Positions 46,937-55,910 are shown, numbered from the stretch's first letter. The stretch: DNA of 64,000 nt from Frankiales bacterium (GCA_025980465.1 JAICXJ010000005.1:57136-121135), one strand, 5' to 3'. The notes: a model not told the origin generated them from the sequence alone. A program made the numbers and translations.

Positions 46937-48349
46937 ATGAGAGCGCTGCAGCGCCGCACCGTGCTGAAGGCGCTCGCGCTCGCCGGTGGCGGGATGGCGG
47001 TTCGTCCCGCGTTCGCCGCCTCGGCACTGGGCGGTCTGCCCGGGACGGTCGGCGCGTCTCGCCGCTCCCGGCTCGACAGGTCGGGTTCGTTGCTGTTGGT
47101 CCACACCGACCTGCACAACCACAGCATCATGGGCGGTGACGCGGATGGCGACCCTCGTGATGCGCTCAAACAGTTGCGAACCGCGGGCCTCGACGCCGCC
47201 TGTATGACGGAGCACGCGGTCTCCGGCAAGGGCTGGGCGCAGGACGTCTGCGGTCACTGGCAAAACGGCGGGTGCCGATTCATCACCGGGATCGACGGGC
47301 CGGACTGGGCAACGATGGCCACGATCGCCGACGAGGCCTACCAGCCCGGCCGCTTCGTCTCCTTCCGCGGCTTCGAATACAGCACTCCCACTGTCGGCCA
47401 CATCAACGTCTGGTTCGGCAAGGACTTCACCGACCCGTTGCATGAGGGCGCCCTGCTGACCGCTGCCGAGCTCGGGCAGGCCTACCGGGTCTTCCCGCCC
47501 CTGGCGCCGCTGAATGGCCTCCTCGACAAGTTGCCGGACACCGCGACGATCCTGCCGTTCTATGACTGGCTGACCTCGCCGCCGGGCAGCGAGCCGTTTG
47601 GCGGCGGGAGCGACGCGATCTGTAGCTTCAACCACCCCGGCTACTTCGGGAACTTCCAGTCCTTCATCTACCACGCCAAGGCCGCCAAGCAGTTCTTCCT
47701 GATCGAGGCGTTCAACGCCATCACCTACCTACAGGACCAGACCCACGGCCACAACGCCACGGACTACTTCTGGTACGGCCGCGACCAACACCTGCCGCAA
47801 CCCTTCAACGCCTGCCTCAACGCCGGCTGGCAGGTCGGGTTCACCGGCGTCAGCGACGAGCATTCCGGTACCTACGGGCAGACCGGGAAGGGTCGCGGCG
47901 GGCTGTACGTCCACGACCTGACCCGCAGCGAGGTACGCCGCGCGATCATGACCCGCCGCAGCTTCGGCACCCGCGAAGCCGGGCTGCGGCTCGACGCGAC
48001 CGCCAACCACGTGCCCATGGGCTCATACGTGAAGGACAACGGCAAGCCCATGACGGTCCGGCTCGACATCGACCGCGGCCCGAAGTGGGTAGGCAAGAAG
48101 CTCTACGTCCAGGTGGTCGGGCCGGGCAAGGATGATCCGACGCTGCTCGACGTGTTCCCGATCTACGTTCCTGGCCCGGCCGCCGATCAGATCATCTCGT
48201 TCGACGTGAAGCCCCGGGGCGACTGGCTGTTCCTGCGGATCACGGACCCGAAACGACCCAACGACCCGCTCGGGCAGGCGCCGTTCGAGGACACCCGATA
48301 CGGCGGCGCGTGTGCCTACGCCAGCCCATGGTTTTTCAGACGGGCATGA
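46937..48349 (+). CDS. Secreted PHP-superfamily phosphoesterase-like protein
   Basis: A 470-residue protein with a Tat-type signal (RRTVLKALALAGGG) and a metal-binding HxH near DLHNHSIMGG. FNHPGYFGNFQ and GVSDEHSGTYG supply further His/Asp ligands of PHP-type metal-dependent hydrolases. The C-terminal ~130 residues form an extra beta domain. The phosphoesterase activity is inferred from the metal site; the substrate is unknown. AGGGGG lies ahead of the ATG. A hairpin follows its stop. Confidence 0.78.
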   Translation: MRALQRRTVLKALALAGGGMAVRPAFAASALGGLPGTVGASRRSRLDRSGSLLLVHTDLHNHSIMGGDADGDPRDALKQLRTAGLDAACMTEHAVSGKGWAQDVCGHWQNGGCRFITGIDGPDWATMATIADEAYQPGRFVSFRGFEYSTPTVGHINVWFGKDFTDPLHEGALLTAAELGQAYRVFPPLAPLNGLLDKLPDTATILPFYDWLTSPPGSEPFGGGSDAICSFNHPGYFGNFQSFIYHAKAAKQFFLIEAFNAITYLQDQTHGHNATDYFWYGRDQHLPQPFNACLNAGWQVGFTGVSDEHSGTYGQTGKGRGGLYVHDLTRSEVRRAIMTRRSFGTREAGLRLDATANHVPMGSYVKDNGKPMTVRLDIDRGPKWVGKKLYVQVVGPGKDDPTLLDVFPIYVPGPAADQIISFDVKPRGDWLFLRITDPKRPNDPLGQAPFEDTRYGGACAYASPWFFRRA

Positions 48350-48354
48350 CGCAC

Positions 48355-48398
48355 TTGTCAGCGCCTCCGGGGGCCATAGCACCCGGTGAGGCTGACAA
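48355..48398. terminator. Strong bidirectional terminator hairpin
   Basis: TTGTCAGC and GCTGACAA form a perfect 8-bp outer stem, and further GC-rich pairing (CTC/GAG, CGGG/CCCG) fills the interior. It is followed by CTTTC on the plus strand and lies between convergent genes (stop at 48349 and stop at 48416), so it can serve both. Confidence 0.75.
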
Positions 48399-48415
48399 CT
48401 TTCGGAATCGGCGAC

Positions 48416-49501
48416 TCACACCGTCGCGACCGGCGTGACCGGGGAGCCGACCGCGCCAGGAAGGCGCAGCGGCGGGGCGGTAAGCAGAAAGCGGCTGCGG
48501 TTGTGCTCGCGCAGCCAGGTCGCCAGCTCGTGCAGATACCACATCTCACCCAGCGGTACGCCGAGCCGGAACAGACACAGGTGGTGGATCGGCAGGAACG
48601 AGTGGCGCGACGGGTCAGGGTCCTTGCCGAGCAGCCCCTCGACCGCGTAGTTGTCGGCGACGAGGGCCGCGATGTTGGAGTCGGCGATCCACTCGAGCAT
48701 CGCCGGGTCGCGGGCATCGAGCCAGCAGCACATTCGATGGATCTGCTTCGGGTCAGGGTTGCGGTCCCACTCGAGCACCTTGGTCGCGAACCCGGTATGG
48801 ATCAGCAGGACATCGCCGGCCTCGACGACCACGTCATCGGCTGCCATCACCTCGGTCAGCATCTCGAGGCTGATCGCACGCGGCTGATGGCCGAAGTGAT
48901 GCGCGAGGTCGACAAGTACGCCGCGACCCTGCACTCCATGTCGGGCCATGTGCTCGAGGCCGAGGTGGTGCGCGAACGAACGGTGACCACTGCCGTCCCC
49001 GCGGGCGTCCTCCGACGGTCCGACGAGATCGATGCCCGCCCGGTAGCCGTTGTAATACACCGACTCCTCGACGCCGTCCCCGTCGGCATCAAATACGGCA
49101 CCGACGTGCGCCAGCGAGTCCCACTGCGTCGAGTACTGCAACGACAGGGTGACCACGTCGTCCGCCCAGACGTCGACGTACCGCGGGTCGCCCCACTCCG
49201 CCATGTCGCTCATGCGAATGTTGAAGAAGGTGTCGGCGACGCCGTTCATGTCCTCGGTCGGAGCGAGCCGCGGTGGGTGGCGCCGCTGGTTGAGCGACGT
49301 ACCGCCTGGGAAGTCCAGCGGCAGGCTGAGGCAGAAGCTGAGGCCATGCTCGACCTCCCTGGCACCCTCCAGCACCTTCTCAGGCGTGAGCAGGTTGATC
49401 CGCCCGAGCTCGTCGTCGTCGCCCCACTCGCCCCAGGTCGAGCCGTCCGGGCGCAGGGTCCAGCGCTTCGCCACGCCGCCTCCCTCGCTATCGATCGCCA
49501 C
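48416..49501 (-). CDS. Cyclase/kynurenine-formamidase-like metal-dependent hydrolase
   Basis: A 361-residue member of the cyclase family (PF04199 type). The sequence GSTWGEWGDDDELGRINLLTPE is characteristic of actinobacterial members, QWDSLAHVG sits at the metal-binding HxGTHxD position (variant), and GVLVDLAHHFGH and LLIHTGF are later motifs. The GTG at 49501 lies eight bases after a TACACG box, suggesting a leaderless start; an internal GTG at 49474 with AGGGAGG upstream is an alternative. A ring or amide bond hydrolysis role is plausible. Confidence 0.85.
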   Translation of the reverse strand: MAIDSEGGGVAKRWTLRPDGSTWGEWGDDDELGRINLLTPEKVLEGAREVEHGLSFCLSLPLDFPGGTSLNQRRHPPRLAPTEDMNGVADTFFNIRMSDMAEWGDPRYVDVWADDVVTLSLQYSTQWDSLAHVGAVFDADGDGVEESVYYNGYRAGIDLVGPSEDARGDGSGHRSFAHHLGLEHMARHGVQGRGVLVDLAHHFGHQPRAISLEMLTEVMAADDVVVEAGDVLLIHTGFATKVLEWDRNPDPKQIHRMCCWLDARDPAMLEWIADSNIAALVADNYAVEGLLGKDPDPSRHSFLPIHHLCLFRLGVPLGEMWYLHELATWLREHNRSRFLLTAPPLRLPGAVGSPVTPVATV

Positions 49502-49509
49502 TCACATTG

Positions 49510-49528
49510 CGTGTACCGACCGGTTGGT
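49510..49528. promoter_or_regulatory. Second copy of the 17-bp operator, cyclase/amidohydrolase promoter region
   Basis: TGTACCGACCGGTTGGT (49512-49528) is identical to the site at 45209-45225. On the minus strand its end forms the TACACG -10 box (49515-49510) of the cyclase gene, eight bases before the GTG. On the plus side it lies 46 bases before the amidohydrolase start. Confidence 0.8.
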
Positions 49529-49574
49529 CTAGCGTCGGAAACGACGTTATCGGCTGCGAGAAAGACCGTCACAG

Positions 49575-50819
49575 ATGCCCCAGAAGGACTTCGTGGTCTC
49601 GGCGGACGGGCATGTGCTTGAGCCGCCCGACCTGTTCAAGACCCGGCTGCCGAGTCACCTTCGTGACCGCGCGGTGTGGGAGGACGACTTCGAGATCGAG
49701 CCACTGGTCGAAGGCGGTGCCCGCCTCTTTCGCCGGCTGCACACGGCGGGCTATGAGGGCTGGACGATCTCCCGGTACCGGCAGACCGGCGGCCGGATGC
49801 CGGAGGGTGACCCCGAGCACATCCTCGAGGACATGGCACTCGACGGAGTCGACGTACAGGTGATGCATCCGAACCTCTCGCTGTTCGGCCTGTACTCCGA
49901 CGACCACGAGCTGTCGATGGCGCACGCCCGGGTTTACAACGACTACATCATCGAGCGGTTCTCGCAGTACTTCGACCGAATCTGCCCGACGGCGCCGGTT
50001 CCGATCAGCGATGTCCCCGATGCCGTCGCCGAGATCGAGCGGGTCGCTGCGGCCGGGTTCCGAGCGATCCTGCTACCCGCGACGCCGCCGCGCAACTACT
50101 ACAACCGCGAGCTCGACCCGGTGTGGGCGGCAGCATCCGCAAGCGGCGTCCAGGTCTTCTTCCACACCCAGACCGGCGGGGTGAAGGTCAACGACACCGA
50201 AGCGACGACGCTGAAGGTGGTGCTGGAGAACGCCGCCCAGGTCAACCAGCCGATGACCGGGAAAGCCGCGGCGAAGCGGATGGTCACGCAGGCGGTCTAC
50301 AGCACGCTGGTTCCCCAACAGCTCCTCTGCCAGCTGGTCGGCGGCGGGGTACCCGAACGATTCCCCGACTTGCACTTCTTCCTCATCGAGTTCAATGCGC
50401 ACTGGCTGTCTTCGCTCGTCGGCGGGATGGACAAATGCTGGGTGACCGGCATCGGCCAGGACGCCGACTGGTGGCTCGGGCAGTGGGACGACACCCGACC
50501 AGCGGATGACCAGCCCAACATGGCGCAGCTGTTCCGGCTCAACGAGAAGTGGCCCTACCCGTTGCTGCCGAGCGACTACATCCGGCGCCAGTTTCACGTG
50601 CAGTTCCAGGACGACCCGGTCGCCATCGCCTGTCGGCACATCACCGGGATCTCGACGTTGATCTGGGGCAACGACTACCCGCACGCCGAAGGCACCTTCC
50701 GCGGCAGCCAGGAGCTGATCAAACAGCAGTTCGCCGGGGTGCCGGACGACGAGCGGCGAGCGATCCTCGGCGGAACTCTCGGCGACCGGCTCGGGTACCC
50801 GGCCCCGGTGCCGGCCTGA
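49575..50819 (+). CDS. Amidohydrolase 2-family (ACMSD-like) hydrolase/decarboxylase
   Basis: A 414-residue TIM-barrel protein. VVSADGHVLEPPDLF is the N-terminal metal motif of the ACMSD-type group; VFFHTQTGG, WGNDYPHAEGTFRGS and the final GNDYPH Asp/His are the C-terminal motifs. Members decarboxylate or hydrolyse ring-cleavage products and related acids. It is followed immediately by the SDR gene (overlap of the stop codon region). Confidence 0.92.
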   Translation: MPQKDFVVSADGHVLEPPDLFKTRLPSHLRDRAVWEDDFEIEPLVEGGARLFRRLHTAGYEGWTISRYRQTGGRMPEGDPEHILEDMALDGVDVQVMHPNLSLFGLYSDDHELSMAHARVYNDYIIERFSQYFDRICPTAPVPISDVPDAVAEIERVAAAGFRAILLPATPPRNYYNRELDPVWAAASASGVQVFFHTQTGGVKVNDTEATTLKVVLENAAQVNQPMTGKAAAKRMVTQAVYSTLVPQQLLCQLVGGGVPERFPDLHFFLIEFNAHWLSSLVGGMDKCWVTGIGQDADWWLGQWDDTRPADDQPNMAQLFRLNEKWPYPLLPSDYIRRQFHVQFQDDPVAIACRHITGISTLIWGNDYPHAEGTFRGSQELIKQQFAGVPDDERRAILGGTLGDRLGYPAPVPA

Positions 50820-51715
50820 GCGAGCACCGCTTCGACGGCCGGGTAGCGGTCGTCACCGGTGCCGGCCGCGGCATCGGTCGCGCCTACGCGCACCTATTGG
50901 CGGCACGCGGGTGTTCGGTTGTCGTCAACGATCTCGGTAGCTCGATGACGGGGGGCGGCGCCGACCCCGAACCGGCCGAGTCGGTGGCAGCGGAGATCGT
51001 CGCAAAGGGCGGCGCTGCCGCGGCCGACAGCTATGACATCGCAACGGTCGAGGGCGGCGAGGATGTCGTCGCGCACGCGCTGTCTGCGTTCGGGCGGATC
51101 GACATCGTCATCAACAACGCCGGCGTGATCGAGTGGGCCGCTCCACCAGAGCTGGACTCCGGCAACATCCAACGCCACCTCGACGTCCACCTCCTCGGGT
51201 CGTTCCACCCGGTGCGAGCGGCGTGGCCGCACTTTCAGACCCAGGGCTATGGCCGAGTGGTGATGACGACCTCCGCGGGGATCTTCGGGTTGCCGAACAA
51301 CGCCGGGTACGCCGCTGCGAAGGGCGCAGTGATCGGGCTGACCCGCAGCCTCGCCGTCGCAGGCGAGCCGATCGGCATCAAGGTCAACGCGATCGCGCCG
51401 GCGGCGATGACGCGGATGGCCGGGCCTGCGAGCGAGGAAATGACGAAGCAGATGGATCCGGCTCTGGTCGCGCCGATGGCGGCGTACCTGGCGCACGAAA
51501 GCTGCCCGGTGAATGGTGAGATCTATGCCGCCGGCGCCGGCCGGTTCGCGCGGATCTTCATCGCGACCAGCCCCGGTTACCTCGCTGTCTCACCTTCGCC
51601 GACCGTCGAGGACATCGCCTCGCAGTGGGACGCGATCAACGACCAAACCGGGTTCGTCGTACCGGCGAGCTTGATGACGTGGTCAGCTGAATTCCTCTCG
51701 CACCTACGGGACTAG
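50816..51715 (+). CDS. Short-chain dehydrogenase/reductase (HSD17B4-like SDR)
   Basis: About 299 residues. VTGAGRGIGRAYAHLL is the nucleotide-binding motif, NNAG is present, and YAAAKGAVIG supplies Tyr and Lys of the active site. No ATG, GTG or TTG in a sensible place precedes the fold. The CTG at 50816 overlapping the amidohydrolase stop (CTGA) is the likeliest start, by translational coupling; an in-frame ATG at 50549 would lie 270 bases inside the amidohydrolase gene. Acts on a hydroxyl/keto substrate, as in beta-oxidation-type steps. Its stop overlaps the convergent methyltransferase stop (CTAG). Confidence 0.88.
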   Translation: MSEHRFDGRVAVVTGAGRGIGRAYAHLLAARGCSVVVNDLGSSMTGGGADPEPAESVAAEIVAKGGAAAADSYDIATVEGGEDVVAHALSAFGRIDIVINNAGVIEWAAPPELDSGNIQRHLDVHLLGSFHPVRAAWPHFQTQGYGRVVMTTSAGIFGLPNNAGYAAAKGAVIGLTRSLAVAGEPIGIKVNAIAPAAMTRMAGPASEEMTKQMDPALVAPMAAYLAHESCPVNGEIYAAGAGRFARIFIATSPGYLAVSPSPTVEDIASQWDAINDQTGFVVPASLMTWSAEFLSHLRD

Positions 51716-52791
51716 ACGCGTACCTCGTAGTAGAGGTTCGCCGGATCGTCGAAGTCGTGGACGACAAAGGTGCTGAAGCCGGCATCACGCACCATCCGTG
51801 CAGCGAGTTCGGTCGTCAGGCCGAGGGTGCCAAGCCCGGCGCCACCCGGCTCGGACAACGCACTCGACATACAGGTGGCGACCGAGGTGCCGTAGAGCAT
51901 CGCGAGCAACGGATTGCGTCGGTTCTCCTGCCAGTCACTGCGCGCTCGGATGTCCTTGATCAGCCACACGCCGTCGTCGCGGATGGCGGCCCGGATCGCG
52001 CTCATAGCCTCGGCGGGACGCGGCATGTCATGCAGGCAGTCGAGCGTGAGCACCAGATCGTACGTCGGCTCGCTCGGTAGGTCCGCCGCCTCGGCCACCT
52101 TCAGACTGACGTTGGACAGCTCGCTCGCATTGAGGCGCGCACGCGAGATCGCATGCTGGGAGGGGTCGTATCCGGCGAAGCTCGACGCCGGGAACCGCTC
52201 GGCCATCGCTACCAACGCCACTCCCGCTCCGCAGCCGACGTCCACCACTGATGCGCCCGCTTCAAGCCGGTCCATGACGCCCGGCAAAGTGGGGAGGATG
52301 AACGGTACGAGCGCCAGCCGGACCCAGGGCCCGAGCATGCGCTCCACGCTATGTGCCGCCGATTCACCGAGGTCGTCGTAGGTCAGTCCGATCCCGGTCC
52401 GGAACGCCTCCGCGAGCCGGTCGACGATGTCCGGCGTCGCAAGGCCGCCCTGAAAGGCGCCCGCAGCAAAGAACACGCTGCCGGTCTCGTCTGCCAGGAC
52501 CGCAGCTGCCTCGGGCGTCATTTCGAAGACGTGTCCGTCGGCGGTGTCGATGAGCCCGGCGGCCGCCTGTGAACGCAACCACTCGAGAACCCAGCGCTCG
52601 TCGAGGCCATTGCGTTCGGCCAGCTCAGCTGCTCGCAGCGGGCCGGCACCTACCATCGCCCGGTACAGCCCGAGCCGGTCGCCGAGGTGAATCATCAACG
52701 AGACGACCTCGCCCTGCTTGTACTCCCACACCGACAGCGCGAACCTGCGCAGCCGCTCGTCGTCAACGGATCTTGAACCCGAAGCCGTCAC
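51712..52791 (-). CDS. SAM-dependent methyltransferase with winged-helix dimerisation domain
   Basis: About 359 residues from the GTG at 52791, with AGGAGG six bases upstream. An N-terminal winged-helix/dimerisation region (LGLYRAMVGAGPLRAAELAERNGL) precedes the SAM-binding domain (VVDVGCGAGVALVAMAERFP). C-, O- or N-methylation of a small molecule is likely. It lies between the ligase and the SDR and is transcribed with the acyl-CoA ligase. Confidence 0.9.
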   Translation of the reverse strand: MTASGSRSVDDERLRRFALSVWEYKQGEVVSLMIHLGDRLGLYRAMVGAGPLRAAELAERNGLDERWVLEWLRSQAAAGLIDTADGHVFEMTPEAAAVLADETGSVFFAAGAFQGGLATPDIVDRLAEAFRTGIGLTYDDLGESAAHSVERMLGPWVRLALVPFILPTLPGVMDRLEAGASVVDVGCGAGVALVAMAERFPASSFAGYDPSQHAISRARLNASELSNVSLKVAEAADLPSEPTYDLVLTLDCLHDMPRPAEAMSAIRAAIRDDGVWLIKDIRARSDWQENRRNPLLAMLYGTSVATCMSSALSEPGGAGLGTLGLTTELAARMVRDAGFSTFVVHDFDDPANLYYEVRV

Positions 52792-52801
52792 GTCTGTCCT
52801 C

Positions 52802-54367
52802 CTACCTCGGGTCGTGGCTTGGGCGGAGGTCGCGCTTGAGAACCTTGCCGGAAGGGTTGCGCGGCAGCGCATCGATGAACGTCACGGCCTTCGGCACCTT
52901 GAACTTTGCGAGTTGAGCGCGACAGTGCTCGAGCAGCTCGTCGCCGGTCGCCGCTGCGCCCTCCCGCAGGACGACATAGGCAACCGGCACTTCTCCCCAC
53001 CGCTCGTCCGGCCGGCCGACGACGGCCGCCTCCAGCACGGACTCGTGCTCATACAGAACCCGCTCCACCTCGGAGCCGGAGATGTTCTCGCCGCCGGAGG
53101 AGATCATGTCCTTCAAACGGTCGACGATGAACAGGTAGCCATCCTCGTCTCGGATACCGATGTCGCCACTGTGAAACCAGCCGCCGGCGAACGCGGTTGC
53201 CGTTGCCGCCGGGTCTCGCCAGTACCCCTTGAACACCTTCGGGCCGCGCATCACGATCTCGCCGCGCTCCCCCGGCCGTACCGACTGACCGTTCTGATCC
53301 CAGACGTCGAGCTCGAGATGCAGGCACGGACGGCCGACGCTCCCGAGCTTCGCGATGATGCTGTCGCGGTCGAGGAAGGTGTCGCCTGACACGGTCTCGG
53401 TCAGCCCGTACGCATCGGCGAACCACGCCGACGGGAACACCCGCTGGATCCGCTCGATCAGCGGGATCGGCATCTTCTCGCCGCCGTTGATGATGACCCG
53501 AACCGAGGAGAGGTCGCGGCGGTCGACGTCGGGTAGCGCCATGATCGCGTTGACCATCGCCGGCGCCAGCCACACCGTCGTCACCCGGGACCGTTCGATC
53601 TCGTTGACGACCGCAGCGGCGTCGAAGGCCCGATGCACGATCGTGGTCGCGCCCGCAGCGATCAACGTCGTCGTCGTCAGGTCGAGGGCTCCCACGTGGT
53701 ACAGCGGCCCACAGGCCAGTCCGAGATCGGCATTGGTGAACCCGAACTCGACGAGATGCGCGAGGTTCTTCCAGGCGAGGTTCGCATGCGTGATCATCAC
53801 GCCCTTCGGCCGGCCGGTAGTGCCCGACGTGTACATCAGGCGGTGCACATCGTCGCCGGCCGCCGGCACGCGTGGCAGCGGCATATCCGGCCCGCGCACC
53901 TCAGCCAGTGACAGCCAGCCATCCGCGACGCTCGAGGCAGACCGGGTCATCCGGATCAGCGATGACTCGATTCCCTTCGTCGCCTCGCCGCCGAGCTCGA
54001 GCAGCTGCTCGTCACACAACAACGCGCCGGCTCCGGAGTGCTCGATCAGGTATCGCACCTCCGGGGCAGCGAGGCGCCAGTTGATCGGCATCGCGATCGC
54101 GCCCAGGTAGTTGGCGGCGAACAACGTCTCGAGGAACTCCGGGCAGTTGAACGACAGCAGTCCGACAACATCGCCCGCGCTGATCCCGCGCGCCGCCAGT
54201 CCGGTGGCCAGCGTCGCAACCCGGCCGGCCATCTCGCCGTACGACGTCGGCACGCCCTCGAAGACGAGCATCGCCGCGTCCGGGGTGCGGATCGCGTGAT
54301 GAGCAAGTACGCCGGCCCAGTTCAGGTCCGCGGACGCCGATTCCGGGCCAGCTGCGGCTGTCGACAT
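52802..54367 (-). CDS. AMP-forming acyl-CoA ligase
   Basis: A 521-residue adenylating enzyme. The P-loop-like motif is MYTSGTTGRPKGVMITH, then YGLTETVSGDTF, GWFHSGDIGIRDEDGYLFIVDR and the catalytic Lys motif in NPSGKVLKR. The ATG at 54367 has GGAG upstream; a much longer frame continues upstream but overlaps the TetR and LLM genes. It would activate a carboxylic acid to its CoA thioester. Divergent from the TetR gene, with an operator-like repeat between. Confidence 0.94.
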   Translation of the reverse strand: MSTAAAGPESASADLNWAGVLAHHAIRTPDAAMLVFEGVPTSYGEMAGRVATLATGLAARGISAGDVVGLLSFNCPEFLETLFAANYLGAIAMPINWRLAAPEVRYLIEHSGAGALLCDEQLLELGGEATKGIESSLIRMTRSASSVADGWLSLAEVRGPDMPLPRVPAAGDDVHRLMYTSGTTGRPKGVMITHANLAWKNLAHLVEFGFTNADLGLACGPLYHVGALDLTTTTLIAAGATTIVHRAFDAAAVVNEIERSRVTTVWLAPAMVNAIMALPDVDRRDLSSVRVIINGGEKMPIPLIERIQRVFPSAWFADAYGLTETVSGDTFLDRDSIIAKLGSVGRPCLHLELDVWDQNGQSVRPGERGEIVMRGPKVFKGYWRDPAATATAFAGGWFHSGDIGIRDEDGYLFIVDRLKDMISSGGENISGSEVERVLYEHESVLEAAVVGRPDERWGEVPVAYVVLREGAAATGDELLEHCRAQLAKFKVPKAVTFIDALPRNPSGKVLKRDLRPSHDPR

Positions 54368-54391
54368 CCTTCGCTCCGGAACGTGACAAGG

Positions 54392-54417
54392 TGTGTACCG
54401 AACGTTCACCCTATAGA
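54392..54417. promoter_or_regulatory. Operator-like palindrome and divergent -10 boxes between ligase and TetR genes
   Basis: TGTACCGAACGTTCACC (54394-54410) has the symmetric core GAACGTTC. On the plus strand TATAGA (54412-54417) is a -10-like box for the TetR gene. On the minus strand TACACA (54397-54392) is one for the ligase. The arms begin like the 17-bp operator (TGTACCGA) but the centre differs, so it may bind a different regulator, most simply the TetR product itself. Confidence 0.6.
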
Positions 54418-54439
54418 GCCGTAGCCGGAAGGGGCGTAG

Positions 54440-55063
54440 GTGCCGAGGACCAAACCGGTGGCCGACGCCGGGGCGACTCGCCGCAGTCCCAACTGGGAGG
54501 CGCGGCGTGAGGCGATCGTCGACACCTCGGCCCGGGTGTTTGCGCGCGGCGGCTACCACGGCACCGGAATCGCGGAGCTGTGCGAAGCCAACGAGCTCGG
54601 AAAGGGCGCGCTCTACCACTACATCGGCTCCAAGGAAGAATTGCTCGCCGCGATCCATGACCGGGTCATGGACGAGGTGATCCAGAGCGCCGAGCGGGTC
54701 GGCGCCGCCGACGGATCGCCGCCCCGCCGCCTCGCGATGCTCGGCGATGAGCTGCTCGGCATCATCGCTCGCTATCCGGATCATGTATGGGTGTTCCTGC
54801 ACGAGTTCCCGGCGTTGACCGGCGCCCGCGCCAATCGCTTCCGCAAACGACGGCGCAGCTATGAGCAGGCGCTCGAGCAGATCCTCATCGATGGGGTCTC
54901 CTCCGGTGACTTCCGTGAGATCGACACCCGGCTGACCGCGCTGGCATGGCTCGGCATGCACAACTACACCTATCTCTGGCTGAAGCAGAACGGCGCGCTG
55001 TCCGCTCACGACGTCGCCATTCGCTTCTCCGACATCTTCATCCGCGGCATCGCAGCCGGTTAG
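54440..55063 (+). CDS. TetR-family transcriptional regulator
   Basis: A 207-residue regulator. The N-terminal HTH (RREAIVDTSARVFARGGYHGTGIAELCEANELGKGALYHYIGSKEELL) is standard; the C-terminal ligand domain is of the KstR/AcrR-like group. GGAAGGGG lies five bases ahead of the GTG. It is the only regulator within the catabolic island and sits divergently to the acyl-CoA ligase. A likely repressor relieved by an acyl-CoA or pathway intermediate. Confidence 0.93.
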   Translation: MPRTKPVADAGATRRSPNWEARREAIVDTSARVFARGGYHGTGIAELCEANELGKGALYHYIGSKEELLAAIHDRVMDEVIQSAERVGAADGSPPRRLAMLGDELLGIIARYPDHVWVFLHEFPALTGARANRFRKRRRSYEQALEQILIDGVSSGDFREIDTRLTALAWLGMHNYTYLWLKQNGALSAHDVAIRFSDIFIRGIAAG

Positions 55064-55072
55064 GTTGACCGG

Positions 55073-55900
55073 ATGAGGTTGGGCCTTGACGTCGCGCAAC
55101 AACGGATCAGCTGGGATGAGCTGGTTCGCCGGGTGAGGTTCGCCGAGGACCTCGGCTTCGACGGGGTGTGGGGCTTCGACCACTTCCAGCCGATGTACGG
55201 CGAGGGACCGGGCGAGACCTTCGAGGGCATCACGACCCTCGCCGCGCTCGCTGGAGTCACGTCACGGATCCGGCTCGGCCTGCTGGTCACGGGCGTGACC
55301 TATCGGCACCCCTCGGTGCTCGCCGCGCAGGCGGTGACGATCGACCACGCCTCACACGGCCGGCTCGAGCTCTCACTCGGCGCCGCCTGGTTCGACAAGG
55401 AGCACCACGAGCTCGGCATCCCGTTCCCGCCGACCGGGCAACGGTTCGATCTCCTCGAGGACGCCCTCGAGATCTGCACCCGGCTGTTCACCGGCGATGT
55501 CGTGGACTACGACGGTCGACAGATCTCGCTCAAGCGGGCCCAGCTGCGCCCGCTGCCGGTACAGCAGCCACATCCGCCGATCTGGATCGGCGGTCAGGGC
55601 CCCCGTCGCACGCTACCGCTCGTCGCGAGGTACGCCGACGTGTGGCATGCCTGGGGGTCGCCGAACTCGCTTCGGGAAAGCAACGAACTGCTCGACACCC
55701 TCGCCTGCGGTGCCGGCCGTGACCCGACGGCGATCCGCCGGGCCAGCTCGCTCTCGCTCGACGACCTCGAGACCAGCCGTAAGCATGGGGGAAAGTGGCG
55801 GGACGCTGGCTACGACTACCTGGTGTGTGGCTGGCCGGATGCCGGCGACGGTCAAGTCGAGGCGTTCGCCCGCGACGTGATGCCCGACCTCACGTCGTAA
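55073..55900 (+). CDS. LLM-class flavin/F420-dependent oxidoreductase
   Basis: A 275-residue luciferase-like (bacterial luciferase superfamily) TIM-barrel protein. Motifs LGFDGVWGFDHFQPMYG, LGLLVTGVTYRHPSVLAAQAVTIDHASHGRLELSLGAAW and PPIWIGGQGPR are typical of the TIGR03560-like F420 group. It uses F420 or FMN to oxidise or reduce its substrate. It starts 9 bases after the TetR stop, so is probably cotranscribed. Confidence 0.9.
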   Translation: MRLGLDVAQQRISWDELVRRVRFAEDLGFDGVWGFDHFQPMYGEGPGETFEGITTLAALAGVTSRIRLGLLVTGVTYRHPSVLAAQAVTIDHASHGRLELSLGAAWFDKEHHELGIPFPPTGQRFDLLEDALEICTRLFTGDVVDYDGRQISLKRAQLRPLPVQQPHPPIWIGGQGPRRTLPLVARYADVWHAWGSPNSLRESNELLDTLACGAGRDPTAIRRASSLSLDDLETSRKHGGKWRDAGYDYLVCGWPDAGDGQVEAFARDVMPDLTS

Positions 55901-55910
55901 GCGAGCTGCT

